A stretch of 64,000 nt of DNA from Acidicapsa dinghuensis (lineage in GTDB: Bacteria > Acidobacteriota > Terriglobia > Terriglobales > Acidobacteriaceae): assembly GCF_025685685.1 (NCBI RefSeq), contig NZ_JAGSYH010000004.1, positions 62,001-126,000 of the forward strand, given 5' to 3'. Below the pieces are notes generated by a model. It did not search any database and was not told where the DNA came from. It was given only the letters and a program-made list of their open reading frames with translations. Both the position numbers and the translations under genes were made by a program. Positions 1-7,627 of this stretch are shown here, piece after piece (the first letter of the stretch is position 1; every line of letters begins with the position of its first letter).

Positions 1-952
1 TCTCGCGAACAGTTCCCTCTTTCCAAAAACTTGCTCGTTTGAGGCGACTTACCAGTTCGAGATGCAGATCAAACCTGCCTTCTTCTTCATACTCATTCTG
101 GGTAATAGCGACAACTCGGGCGAGCGCGACGTTAGCTCGATCTCTTCCAAGGAAAGCAGGATCGGAAACACACCAATCGTATGGGCGATAGCCAGCCTTC
201 AACGCCGCGTCAAACTGCAATTTTTCCTCGGCCATCTGCCTGGACACGCTCGGCATGATGTCTTCGCGGTGGCGACACGTGACCAGGCGCGTGATGCAGT
301 CCAGACTGAAGCTCATTAACTGATTGACTTCGACAGGATCGGCAAATGGTGTGTAGCGCGCGTTGATTTCTTCACAGCCTCCCGTACATGCATCTGGCCG
401 GTCAACAACGTACTCGGGGTGGCGAGGATTCTGCCAACGAAAATCGCGTACCCGCCACCTAGTAGTTGCGGAGCCAGAAAGCATGTACTCGCGATCATCA
501 TCGGGTAGCGTTCCCTCAAATACTCCCATCACAAGCACAAAATCCTTCGCCCAGATTTGCCCTTGAATCACATCGAATCGTGCTACCACCGCCGCATCCC
601 GGCCACCGAAGATGTAGTAGATCACGAGAAGTTTTCTGCAGCAGCCAACGAGTGACGAAGATAATCGCTCGTCTAATTCGATCTGATAGCTGCAGCGCTC
701 GGCGGCGCAAGTGCCTTCATATCTGCCCCACTTGCCCCATCGGTACATGAGCTGTTGCGCGTCGGCCCAGGTGCTTTTGCCCATCTGGATTGTGCGAATG
801 TCGGAGAGCAGACGCTCGGCGCGCCAGCGGAGCAGGTATTGCTGGAACTGAACCAGAACAAAGAGCAAGGCAACAACCCCGGCAAATGCAAGGGCTGCTG
901 TTCGAATTCGCTTTCGCCAGCGAGGACTGAGGGACACTGGTAGGGTAGACAC
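1..952 (-). CDS. Hypothetical membrane-anchored protein, 3' end missing
   Basis: An open frame runs from a GTG at 952 (or a second in-frame GTG at 937) off the left edge, about 317 codons with no stop. The N-terminus is short and basic, followed by one hydrophobic segment (about residues 14-31, AALAFAGVVALLFVLVQF) that should act as a signal anchor. The soluble part begins with a region rich in Trp, Arg and Glu (STWADAQQLMYRWGKWG) and then a Cys pair (TCAAERCSYQIEL). Further on it reads as ordinary coding sequence with acidic and aromatic residues. I do not recognise a named family; similar single-anchor proteins with a WG...C...C.Y core are common in Acidobacteria (from memory, not checked). 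It is transcribed divergently from dapA. No GGAGG-like site is obvious before either GTG. Confidence 0.7.
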   Translation of the reverse strand, partial: MSTLPVSLSPRWRKRIRTAALAFAGVVALLFVLVQFQQYLLRWRAERLLSDIRTIQMGKSTWADAQQLMYRWGKWGRYEGTCAAERCSYQIELDERLSSSLVGCCRKLLVIYYIFGGRDAAVVARFDVIQGQIWAKDFVLVMGVFEGTLPDDDREYMLSGSATTRWRVRDFRWQNPRHPEYVVDRPDACTGGCEEINARYTPFADPVEVNQLMSFSLDCITRLVTCRHREDIMPSVSRQMAEEKLQFDAALKAGYRPYDWCVSDPAFLGRDRANVALARVVAITQNEYEEEGRFDLHLELVSRLKRASFWKEGTVRE

Positions 953-1060
953 CGTTGAGCCGGGCTTTGTTCCCTGCCCGCGTTAAACACGCGACCCATC
1001 TCAGCGGTATACACTCAGCCTTGGACTGACTGAAAGACTTGTAAAAGAGGAACTGGACAC

Positions 1061-1987
1061 ATGCAGACGACGGGTTGCGGCACAGCGTTGATAACTCCTT
1101 TCCGGAGCGATGGATCGGTCGATGACCGGGCGCTGGTGGCGCTGGTGAACTGGCAGATCGACTCGGGAATCGACTTTCTGGTGGCCTGCGGGTCGACTGG
1201 CGAGGCTGCGACGCTGGATGAGGGCGAATGGTTGTCTGTCGTGACTACGGTGGTAGAGGCTGCCGCTGGGCGGGTTCCGGTGTGGGCGGGGTGCACGCAT
1301 AACTCGACGCGCGAATTGGTGCGGCTGGCGGAGAAGCTGTCGCGGGTGCGCGGGCTGGATGCGGTGCTGTCGGCGAATCCCTACTACAACAAGCCGACGC
1401 AGGAGGGGCAGTATCTGCACTTCCGGGCGCTGGCGGAGACGGTGCATCCGCTGCCGGTGGTGCTGTACAACGTGCCAGGGCGGACGGGAACGAATCTTGA
1501 GCCGGAGACGGTGGTCCGGCTGGCTGGGGATTTGGAGAATGTGACGGCGGTGAAGGAGTCGAGCGGGAAGATTCCGCAGATTGCGACGCTGGCGCACTGG
1601 GCTCCGCGGAATTTTAAGGTTTTCTGTGGTGATGACAACCTGGCGCTTGGAGCGATTGGCGTAGGAGCTGACGGGCTGATCAGCGTGGCCTCAAATGAGG
1701 CTCCGGCAGAGGTTGGGCGGATGGTGCGCTCGGCGCTCAGGAATGATTGGGCGCTGGCGCGGGAGATCGAGCGCAAATACATGCGGCTGTTCGACGCCAA
1801 CTTCTGGGAGTCGAATCCCGGGCCGGTGAAGACGGTACTGAGCCTCATGGGGCGTTGCGATGCTACGGTGCGGCTTCCGCTGGTAAAGCCGGACCGGGCG
1901 GTGCGGCAGCGGCTGGAGCGCCTCGCGGGTGAGCTTGGATTGTTGCGTGAGGCTCCGTTGCCTGAGGGCGATATGCGGATGTTTTGA
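1061..1987 (+). CDS. dapA: 4-hydroxy-tetrahydrodipicolinate synthase
   Basis: This enzyme condenses pyruvate with aspartate-4-semialdehyde, the first committed step of lysine and meso-diaminopimelate synthesis in the cytoplasm. The 308-residue length fits the family. The N-terminal GCGTALITPF motif, GSTGEAATL, the LYNVPGRTG motif holding the catalytic Tyr136, and the Schiff-base Lys165 in VKESSG are all present. GDDNLALGAIGVGADGLISV follows as in other DapA proteins. An AGAGGAAC-like site precedes the ATG by about 8 bases. The dapD gene lies 1.6 kb downstream on the same strand, so the region is a loose diaminopimelate locus interrupted by two small genes of unknown function. The TIM-barrel family also includes sialate lyases and other aldolases, but the motifs and the dapD neighbour favour DapA. 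Confidence 0.95.
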   Translation: MQTTGCGTALITPFRSDGSVDDRALVALVNWQIDSGIDFLVACGSTGEAATLDEGEWLSVVTTVVEAAAGRVPVWAGCTHNSTRELVRLAEKLSRVRGLDAVLSANPYYNKPTQEGQYLHFRALAETVHPLPVVLYNVPGRTGTNLEPETVVRLAGDLENVTAVKESSGKIPQIATLAHWAPRNFKVFCGDDNLALGAIGVGADGLISVASNEAPAEVGRMVRSALRNDWALAREIERKYMRLFDANFWESNPGPVKTVLSLMGRCDATVRLPLVKPDRAVRQRLERLAGELGLLREAPLPEGDMRMF

Positions 1988-1990
1988 GAA

Positions 1991-2128
1991 TTACTTCGGC
2001 TTTTTGGTTCCCCACGGATTACCTTCAGCTCTTTCTTGCAGCATGACCAGAGGCCGCTCAGGCGTCTGCTCATGCTGCAAGCAGGCGCGCCGATGATTAC
2101 TTAAGGAACGGGCACACATCCCTTCCAT
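1991..2128 (-). CDS. Possible 45-residue small protein
   Basis: A short minus-strand frame starts with ATG at 2128 and ends with TAA at 1991-1993, just after the end of convergent dapA. A GGAG lies 8 bases before the ATG. The product is rich in Arg, Glu and Pro and ends in NPWGTKKPK, a tail that looks like natural protein rather than random translation. No domain is recognised. It is tentative: the frame is short, it has no near neighbour on that strand, and an internal ATG (2119) could also be the start. Confidence 0.3.
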   Translation of the reverse strand: MEGMCARSLSNHRRACLQHEQTPERPLVMLQERAEGNPWGTKKPK

Positions 2129-2516
2129 CGCTGGTTCTCCGGGACATTACGCGCTCTGCAAAATCCTAAAAACTCAAGTACCCATTTCGTGTCATGGCCG
2201 CATCCAAAGGATGTTGGGGTAACCATACACGAGGGGCTGTAAATACAAGCGACGGCAATTCTAGTCACGGCAACTCCAGTTAACGCTTAATACCTGCTTC
2301 CGCGACCGGGGCAGTGAGGCGTTGAATGGAGTGCAGAAGATCAGGGGCTCTTCTGTTTCGTGTGTCCTCACAAGAGAGTGTGTGAGATCTCCTGGCTTGC
2401 TAAGCCGGTCTGGAGCACGAAGTCTGGTTCACCCGACAGTACGACCCGGACCATGTCCTGTAGCTGGGTTGTGCAGTGTGCAATGTTCTCAGAGTTGAAG
2501 CACCGAGAGGTTGAGT
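2129..2516. other. Intergenic stretch, no gene seen
   Basis: This 388-base stretch between dapA and the first of two paralogous small genes holds no convincing frame on either strand. The longest plus-strand frame (2360-2572) runs into the start of the next gene in a different frame and is a shadow. No strong hairpin or clear promoter was recognised. Confidence 0.5.
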
Positions 2517-2858
2517 ATGGTCGTTCAAGTAGCAAATCAGCGCAGAAGGACGACGGGGTTGCATGTGGGTGACGGCAATGTGCAGCGGTTTTTCCCGCCC
2601 GAAGTGCCAGTTGTGGAGTTGGAACTGGATCATCTCCGCATCGTATGTAATCTCAAACCAGAGTTCTGGGCAGGTGAGCCGGAGATCGACGATGAACGAC
2701 TTGTCTGCTGGCTCGAATCAAAACGAATGAGCGGAAAGCTTGCATCGAAGCCGGCTCCGCTGGCTTTGATGCCCGCGGGCGAACATGCTTTCCGGCTTAT
2801 TCCGATCGGTCACAATGAAGTAAGAACAACGCCTTATCCGGTCGGATTTTCAGGGTAA
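2517..2858 (+). CDS. Small protein of unknown function, paralogue A
   Basis: The 113-residue product has no family I recognise. The start is set at ATG 2517 because a GAGAGG lies 6 bases before it, and because this gives the same MVV opening as the paralogue at 3127; a TTG at 2511 would add two residues. The core (ELELDHLRIVCNLKPEFW, then WLESKRMSGKL and APLALMP) aligns with the neighbour at about 48 of 82 positions by eye, without internal gaps except near the end. The sequence is soluble, with alternating hydrophobic residues that suggest a small beta-rich domain, and a predicted helix around LVCWLESKRMSGK. It has no signal peptide or metal motif. A strong terminator follows at 2929-2953, so it is probably expressed apart from its paralogue. 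Confidence 0.75.
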   Translation: MVVQVANQRRRTTGLHVGDGNVQRFFPPEVPVVELELDHLRIVCNLKPEFWAGEPEIDDERLVCWLESKRMSGKLASKPAPLALMPAGEHAFRLIPIGHNEVRTTPYPVGFSG

Positions 2859-2928
2859 CGTTTCCATTCCTTATTTTGGAGAGTTTGATATCGAACGAAA
2901 GCTTAGAAGGTATGAAAAAGGTACTCAA

Positions 2929-2953
2929 GGGGCGAGAAATTCTCGCCCTTTTC
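2929..2953 (+). terminator. Rho-independent terminator
   Basis: A perfect 8-bp stem (GGGCGAGA, positions 2930-2937, with TCTCGCCC at 2941-2948) closes a 3-base loop and is followed by TTTTCTTT. It sits 70 bases after the stop of paralogue A and separates it from paralogue B. Confidence 0.85.
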
Positions 2954-3126
2954 TTTGCTTTTGAAGGCGCAGTAACACTCAATTCGTGTTACTTGTGTAT
3001 ATAACAGTCATACAGTCTGTTTGGGGGCAGCTTACAGACGACGGTCGATAAGTCCGGCCAGTTACGATATTTTCCCTTCATTTCACTCGACATCAACTCC
3101 ACACTTGGGCTCTCCGGAGGTGGATT

Positions 3127-3636
3127 ATGGTAGTCCGAACGCACGAGAAGCACCCTGACAGCAGAGGAATCGTTGGACTGCACATCGGCGTGCTGAATGT
3201 TCAGGAACATTTTCCTCGCGGGCTCGAAGCTGTTGAACTGGAGCTTGATCATCTCCGCATTGTCTGCACTCTGGAACCTGCGTTCTGGAGTGACTCGCCT
3301 GTGATTCACGATCAGCGCTTGAGCCTGTGGCTTGAAGCAAAGCGAACAAGTGGCAAGCTGAGCGGCAAATCGGCTCCGGTTGTATTGGTTCCGCTGGAAG
3401 ATGGACGTGCTTTTCGCCTGCAACTGATGAGCAAGGAAGAGGCCGAGCGGGCGGTTGCAGCGGAGGACGTAAAAGCAACTCCTACCGTCGTTGCGAACCA
3501 GCCTGCACGGTCTGTGGTTTTGCTGGATCGCCGGCAACGCGATGCCGAACATGTACCGGAGCGAAGGCGAACGGCCCGGCATAAGTTGTTAAACTTGGGA
3601 GGAGATGAACGTTCCTCCATTGCAGCGAGCCATTGA
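3127..3636 (+). CDS. Small protein of unknown function, paralogue B
   Basis: The 169-residue product shares its first 100 residues with the gene at 2517 (VELELDHLRIVC, FW, WLEAKRTSGKL, AFRL) and adds a C-terminal tail of about 60 residues rich in Arg, Glu and Ala. The tail ends in a basic stretch (RRQRDAEHVPERRRTARHK) that could bind nucleic acid or simply be disordered. GGAGG stands 7 bases before the ATG. The 3' end overlaps the start of dapD by 32 bases in another frame, which points to a common transcript with dapD and possible translational coupling. No known domain was recognised. The function is unknown; a link to diaminopimelate metabolism is suggested only by position. Confidence 0.75.
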   Translation: MVVRTHEKHPDSRGIVGLHIGVLNVQEHFPRGLEAVELELDHLRIVCTLEPAFWSDSPVIHDQRLSLWLEAKRTSGKLSGKSAPVVLVPLEDGRAFRLQLMSKEEAERAVAAEDVKATPTVVANQPARSVVLLDRRQRDAEHVPERRRTARHKLLNLGGDERSSIAASH

Positions 3637-4462
3637 GCATTTCTTTTCCCACCCTGAACTAGCCACTGATTTTTCACTGCAAGCCAAAGCGCTAGAGGCC
3701 TTTGTTGAGTTGCGCGACGCGCTCGAAAAGGGCCAATTGCGTTCAGCCGAACCTGATGCCGCCAGTCCGACGGGATGGCGGGTAAATGCCTGGGTGAAGC
3801 AGGGCATACTGCTGGGATTCAAGCTTGGGGTACTCACCGAGTTGCCTGGCGTGGGTCTTTCCCTGATAGATAAAAACACCTTTCCGCTACGGCGGTTTAA
3901 GCCGGAGGACGGCGTGCGCATTGTTGCGGGCGGGTCGAGCGTGCGGGCTGGGGCTTATGTAGCGCGCGGCGTGATCTGCGTGCCGCCGATGTATGTCAAT
4001 ACCGGCGCCTATGTGGATGAAGGGTCGCTGGTGGATTCTCACGCGCTGGTGGGAAGCTGCGCCCAGATCGGCAAACGTGTACACCTTAGCGCCGCGGCGC
4101 AGATTGGCGGCGTGCTGGAGCCGGTGAATGCCAGTCCGGTGATCATCGAAGACGATGCACTGATTGGTGGGAATTCGGGCGTCTATGAAGGCACCATCGT
4201 ACGCAAAGGGGCGGTGCTTGCTGCTGGTACGATTTTGACGCGGGGCACGCCAGTATTTGACCTGGTGACGGGCGAGACATTGCGCGCGACAGCTGAGTTG
4301 CCGCTGATTATTCCTGAGAATGCGGTGGTGGTGCCGGGGTCGCGAGCGGTGAGCCGCGGCAAAGGAGCAGAGTGGGGATTGAGCCTCTACGCTCCGGTGA
4401 TTGTGAAGTACCGCGACGAGAAGACGGAGCTGAGCGCGGCGTTGGAGGATCTGCTCCGGTAG
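3605..4462 (+). CDS. dapD: Tetrahydrodipicolinate N-succinyltransferase
   Basis: The enzyme transfers succinyl from succinyl-CoA to tetrahydrodipicolinate in the succinylase branch of lysine/diaminopimelate synthesis. The 285 residues are typical. An alpha-helical N-terminal domain (about 1-100, with GWRVNAWVKQGILLGFKL) is followed by the left-handed beta-helix hexapeptide repeats. These include the hallmark VPPMYVNTGAYVDEG, MVDSHALVGSCAQIG-like (here LVDSHALVGSCAQIG) and HLSAAAQIGGVLEP, then IIEDDALIGGNSGVYEGTIV. The acyltransferase C-terminal cap is complete. The GGGAGG before the ATG overlaps coding sequence of the preceding gene, and its spacing to the ATG is short (2-3 bases). dapA lies upstream on the same strand. 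A strong terminator follows at 4507. Confidence 0.95.
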   Translation: MNVPPLQRAIEHFFSHPELATDFSLQAKALEAFVELRDALEKGQLRSAEPDAASPTGWRVNAWVKQGILLGFKLGVLTELPGVGLSLIDKNTFPLRRFKPEDGVRIVAGGSSVRAGAYVARGVICVPPMYVNTGAYVDEGSLVDSHALVGSCAQIGKRVHLSAAAQIGGVLEPVNASPVIIEDDALIGGNSGVYEGTIVRKGAVLAAGTILTRGTPVFDLVTGETLRATAELPLIIPENAVVVPGSRAVSRGKGAEWGLSLYAPVIVKYRDEKTELSAALEDLLR

Positions 4463-4506
4463 CCACTCCAGTCAGACACTTGCAATTCAAAGCAAAATTT
4501 AGCCAG

Positions 4507-4536
4507 CAGCCGGGCATTACGCCTGGCTGTTTTTTT
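4507..4536 (+). terminator. Rho-independent terminator after dapD
   Basis: A 9-bp stem (CAGCCGGGC at 4507-4515 with GCCTGGCTG at 4521-4529, one G-T pair) is followed by seven T residues. It closes the dap transcript. Confidence 0.9.
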
Positions 4537-4565
4537 GTGCGCAAAAACTGGAGAGATTTTCTCCA

Positions 4566-4595
4566 TTGACTTTCTATCCATAGTTTATCTATATA
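4566..4595 (+). promoter_or_regulatory. Candidate sigma-70 promoter for padR-ADOP operon
   Basis: TTGACT at 4566-4571 and TATATA at 4590-4595 are separated by 18 bases in an AT-rich patch, only 9 bases before the padR ATG. The transcript would have a very short leader. Spacing and sequence fit a housekeeping promoter. PadR-family repressors usually bind their own promoter, so this is also the probable operator; no clear dyad was picked out. Confidence 0.5.
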
Positions 4596-4603
4596 TTCAA
4601 AAC

Positions 4604-4939
4604 ATGGCTAAGAAACCCGACTTACTGCCCGGCACCCTGGACATGCTGATCTTGAAGACGCTGACGCGCGCGCCGTTACATGGGTATGGAATTGCGCAGC
4701 ACATCAAGCGAATCTCGGACGATGTGCTGACGGTGGAAGAAGGATCACTTTATCCCGCGCTGCAGCGGTTGTTGCTGCAGGGATGGGTAAAAGCGGAGTG
4801 GAAGATGACGGAGACCAACCGGCGGGCTCGCTACTACACGCTGACGATTGAAGGACGGAAACAGCTGGGGCTTGAGGTCTCTGAGTTTGAGCGCATGATC
4901 GCCGCGATTGGGCGCGTGCTGCAGGATCAGGAAGCGTAG
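4604..4939 (+). CDS. PadR-family transcriptional regulator
   Basis: The 111-residue product is a short PadR protein with a winged helix-turn-helix: LLPGTLDMLILKTLTRAPLHGYGI, then the EEGSLYPALQRLLLQGW wing region and RRARYYTLTIEGRK. A short C-terminal helix (EVSEFERMIAAIGRVL) would serve for dimerisation. The start is placed at ATG 4604 since the longer frame to 4535 lies in the terminator and promoter. It is 13 bases from the first ADOP permease, and this pairing of PadR with MacB-type permeases is characteristic of Acidobacteria. It probably represses the operon in response to an unknown ligand. Confidence 0.93.
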   Translation: MAKKPDLLPGTLDMLILKTLTRAPLHGYGIAQHIKRISDDVLTVEEGSLYPALQRLLLQGWVKAEWKMTETNRRARYYTLTIEGRKQLGLEVSEFERMIAAIGRVLQDQEA

Positions 4940-4952
4940 GCGGAGGCTGGAG

Positions 4953-7595
4953 ATGCGACTGTTCCGCAAGCTGGCATTGCTGTTGGGAAGAAGGCGGTTT
5001 CATGACGAATTGCGTGAAGAGATGACGTTTCATCGGGAGCAAACGCAACGCGATTTGGAAATGGATGGGCTTTCGCGTTTGGAGGCGAGCCACGCGGCGC
5101 AGCGGCAGTTTGGCAATGAGATGAAGCTGCGAGAACAGAGCCATGAGATGGTGTCATTCCGGATAGAGAATCTGTGGCGAGACGTGCGATATGCAGTGCG
5201 GCAGATGTTGCGGTCGCCGGGGTTTGCGATCACGGTGGTGGTGACGCTGGCTCTTGGCATCGGAGCGACTACGGCGATGTATTCGCTTGTATACGAGGCA
5301 CTGCTGCGCAATCTACCGTATCGCAATGCAGGCAGAATTTTACATATTGAGGATCAGAGAGCACATGGGCGCTCAAACGGCGGATTAGTGGGACTGCCGC
5401 GATACTTCGATATGGCGGCAAGGAGTCACGCATTTGAGCGCATGGCCTACTTCTACTTCGACCATCCGACGATGATTCCGGCCGGGCAAATGCCGCTGGC
5501 GGCGAAGGCAGCAACTACGAGCGGGTCGTTTTGGAATCTCTTTGGAGTGCAGCCGTTGCTGGGCAGAACGTTTGGCGATTCCGACTGCCTGCCGAATGCG
5601 CCGGACGCTGTGGTGTTGAGCTATGGAGCCTGGCAACAGTGGTTTGGCGGCGACGCAAGCGTGATCGGCAAACCTGTGTTGCTGGATCAGAAGGCAGCTA
5701 CGATCGTTGGCGTGATGCCACAGAGCTTTCAGATTCCGAGCGGAATTGATCTGTGGCGGCCATCGCATTTTGCACCTGGGCAGTTTCGCGGGTACAGAGG
5801 TGATGGGACACGCTTCGTCAATGTTTATGCACGGATCAGAAACGGCGCAACGCAAAAGGATGGCGTGACGCAGCAACAGGCGGAAGCCGAGTTAGGAACG
5901 ATCGGACACCAGTTGCAGCAGGAATATGCACCGACCGATGGTGAATGGCGGTTCTCGAGCGAAACATTGCGCGACAGTATCTATGGCTCTGCGAAGCCGG
6001 CCCTTCTTGTGCTGCTGCTCGCGGCTGCAACGCTGTTACTGATTGCGTGCATCAATGTGGCGAATCTGCTTTTATCGCGTGCTACTGTGCGCGCACGCGA
6101 GGTAGCGTTACGGCGCGCAATGGGAGCTTCGGATGGACGGATTGTGCTCCAACTGCTTGCTGAGAGCGTATTGCTGGCGTTGACTGGCGGAGTGCTTGGG
6201 GTTGCCGGAGCTCTGGTGGTGGTGCGAGTTGTTACAGCGAAGCTGCCGGGAATATTCGCTCTACAAAACGGAAGCTATTTGCAGTGGCCTGTGATGTGCT
6301 TTGCACTGGCGTTGTCGATTGTTGCGGGAATCGGCTTTGGGCTCGCTCCGGTGTGGCAGAGTCGGCGGAGAGATCTTGCCGGGGCCTTGCAAAGCGGTGA
6401 GGCGCGCATAGCAGGATCGGCAGGCACCGGTGCGCGTAGCGTCTTTATCGCTGTGCAGGTGGGCCTGTCGTTGATGTTGCTGGTGGGTGCGTGCCTGCTG
6501 GCGGAGTCGCTGTGGAAGCTGATGAAGACGCCGTTTGGATTTGATCCGGAGCATGTGCTCACGTTTTCGGCGAACCTGCCATGGAATGCGAAACCCGCCG
6601 AGATTCACCAATTTTTCAGCACCACGCAACAAGATATTTCGACACTGCCGGGAGTGAATGCCGTTGGGCAGATCGATGCGCTGCCAACGACGGACTGGCA
6701 TTTGCGCAGCAACTTCGACGCCGACTGGCTTCCACGCATTCCCGATAAGCCTGCGATCAATGCAGAAGATAGGCATATTGGCGGCGATTATCTCAATGCT
6801 GTGGAGACAAAGATTGTCGCTGGACGCGGGTTTGAAGCGCGGGATTACAACATTCAACAGACACCAGTTTTGGTGAACCAGGCTCTGGCGCAGCAATATC
6901 TGCCTGCGGGCGATCCCGTTGGGAAGCACCTGATTATAGGCACTCAATCATTTGAGATTATCGGCGTGGTTGGCAATATACGCGGAACGTCGGGCTCTAT
7001 CCGGCAGGCGCCTGGGCCTGAGGTCTATTTCCCGATGGATGACGATCAGGGCGTTGTCGAGCGGTCATTTGTGGTGCGCTCCAATCTGCCTGCCGATCAG
7101 CTTGCGAGGGAAATTCGCGACATAGCGCATCGAGCCGATCCGCGACAAGCCATTGCAAACGTAAAGATGATGGATGAGCTGCTTGACAAAGTTGTTGCGC
7201 AGCCTCGTCTGAATATGGCATTGTTAGCTTCCTTTGCGGCGATTGCACTGCTGCTGGCGTGCGTCGGGATTTATGGAGTGGTGTCGTATTCGGTCGCGCA
7301 ACGCAAGCGAGAGATTGGCGTGCGCATGGCACTGGGGGCAACGCGACCTCAGATTTCCCTGCTCTTTTTACGGCGCACGATGATATCCGCAGGGCTTGGT
7401 CTCTGTGGAGGCATTATCGCCACTCTGTTGTTGGCTCGATTGCTACAAAGCCAACTCTACGGAGTTGAGCCGAACGATCCAATCATCCTTACGGTTGCCA
7501 TACTTTTACTGCTCCTGCCTGTGCTGCCGGCTAGTCTGCGGCCAGCGCTGCGAGCAGCTTCTGTCGATCCCGTGGAAGCTTTGCGAACGGAATAG
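4953..7595 (+). CDS. ADOP-type ABC permease (MacB/FtsX fold), copy 1
   Basis: This 880-residue inner-membrane protein has the architecture of acidobacterial duplicated orphan permeases. A short cytoplasmic prefix (about 10-60, HDELREEMTFHREQ and RQFGNEMKLREQS) precedes the first membrane helix (VVVTLALGIGATTAMYSLVYEALL). A periplasmic MacB-PCD domain follows, then three FtsX helices (VLLLAAATLLLIACINVANLLL), a second MacB-PCD domain and a last FtsX unit (SVAQRKREIGVRMALGA). No ATPase gene lies nearby, hence 'orphan'. The start is ATG 4953 because CGGAGG lies 7 bases upstream; a longer frame overlapping padR is less likely. The substrate is unknown. It shares the operon with padR and two further copies. 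Confidence 0.9.
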   Translation: MRLFRKLALLLGRRRFHDELREEMTFHREQTQRDLEMDGLSRLEASHAAQRQFGNEMKLREQSHEMVSFRIENLWRDVRYAVRQMLRSPGFAITVVVTLALGIGATTAMYSLVYEALLRNLPYRNAGRILHIEDQRAHGRSNGGLVGLPRYFDMAARSHAFERMAYFYFDHPTMIPAGQMPLAAKAATTSGSFWNLFGVQPLLGRTFGDSDCLPNAPDAVVLSYGAWQQWFGGDASVIGKPVLLDQKAATIVGVMPQSFQIPSGIDLWRPSHFAPGQFRGYRGDGTRFVNVYARIRNGATQKDGVTQQQAEAELGTIGHQLQQEYAPTDGEWRFSSETLRDSIYGSAKPALLVLLLAAATLLLIACINVANLLLSRATVRAREVALRRAMGASDGRIVLQLLAESVLLALTGGVLGVAGALVVVRVVTAKLPGIFALQNGSYLQWPVMCFALALSIVAGIGFGLAPVWQSRRRDLAGALQSGEARIAGSAGTGARSVFIAVQVGLSLMLLVGACLLAESLWKLMKTPFGFDPEHVLTFSANLPWNAKPAEIHQFFSTTQQDISTLPGVNAVGQIDALPTTDWHLRSNFDADWLPRIPDKPAINAEDRHIGGDYLNAVETKIVAGRGFEARDYNIQQTPVLVNQALAQQYLPAGDPVGKHLIIGTQSFEIIGVVGNIRGTSGSIRQAPGPEVYFPMDDDQGVVERSFVVRSNLPADQLAREIRDIAHRADPRQAIANVKMMDELLDKVVAQPRLNMALLASFAAIALLLACVGIYGVVSYSVAQRKREIGVRMALGATRPQISLLFLRRTMISAGLGLCGGIIATLLLARLLQSQLYGVEPNDPIILTVAILLLLLPVLPASLRPALRAASVDPVEALRTE

Positions 7596-7627
7596 AGAAC
7601 GCGATCGATTGCTGCGAGGACAGCAAG

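Noticed and set aside
1384..2073. Long minus-strand frame across dapA (229 codons)
   Set aside because: It is the shadow of the GC-rich dapA gene; composition (Ser/Arg/Pro rich) is typical of an antisense frame.
2360..2572. Plus-strand frame overlapping the first paralogue gene
   Set aside because: It has no ribosome site, has an unnatural composition and overlaps the real gene in another frame.
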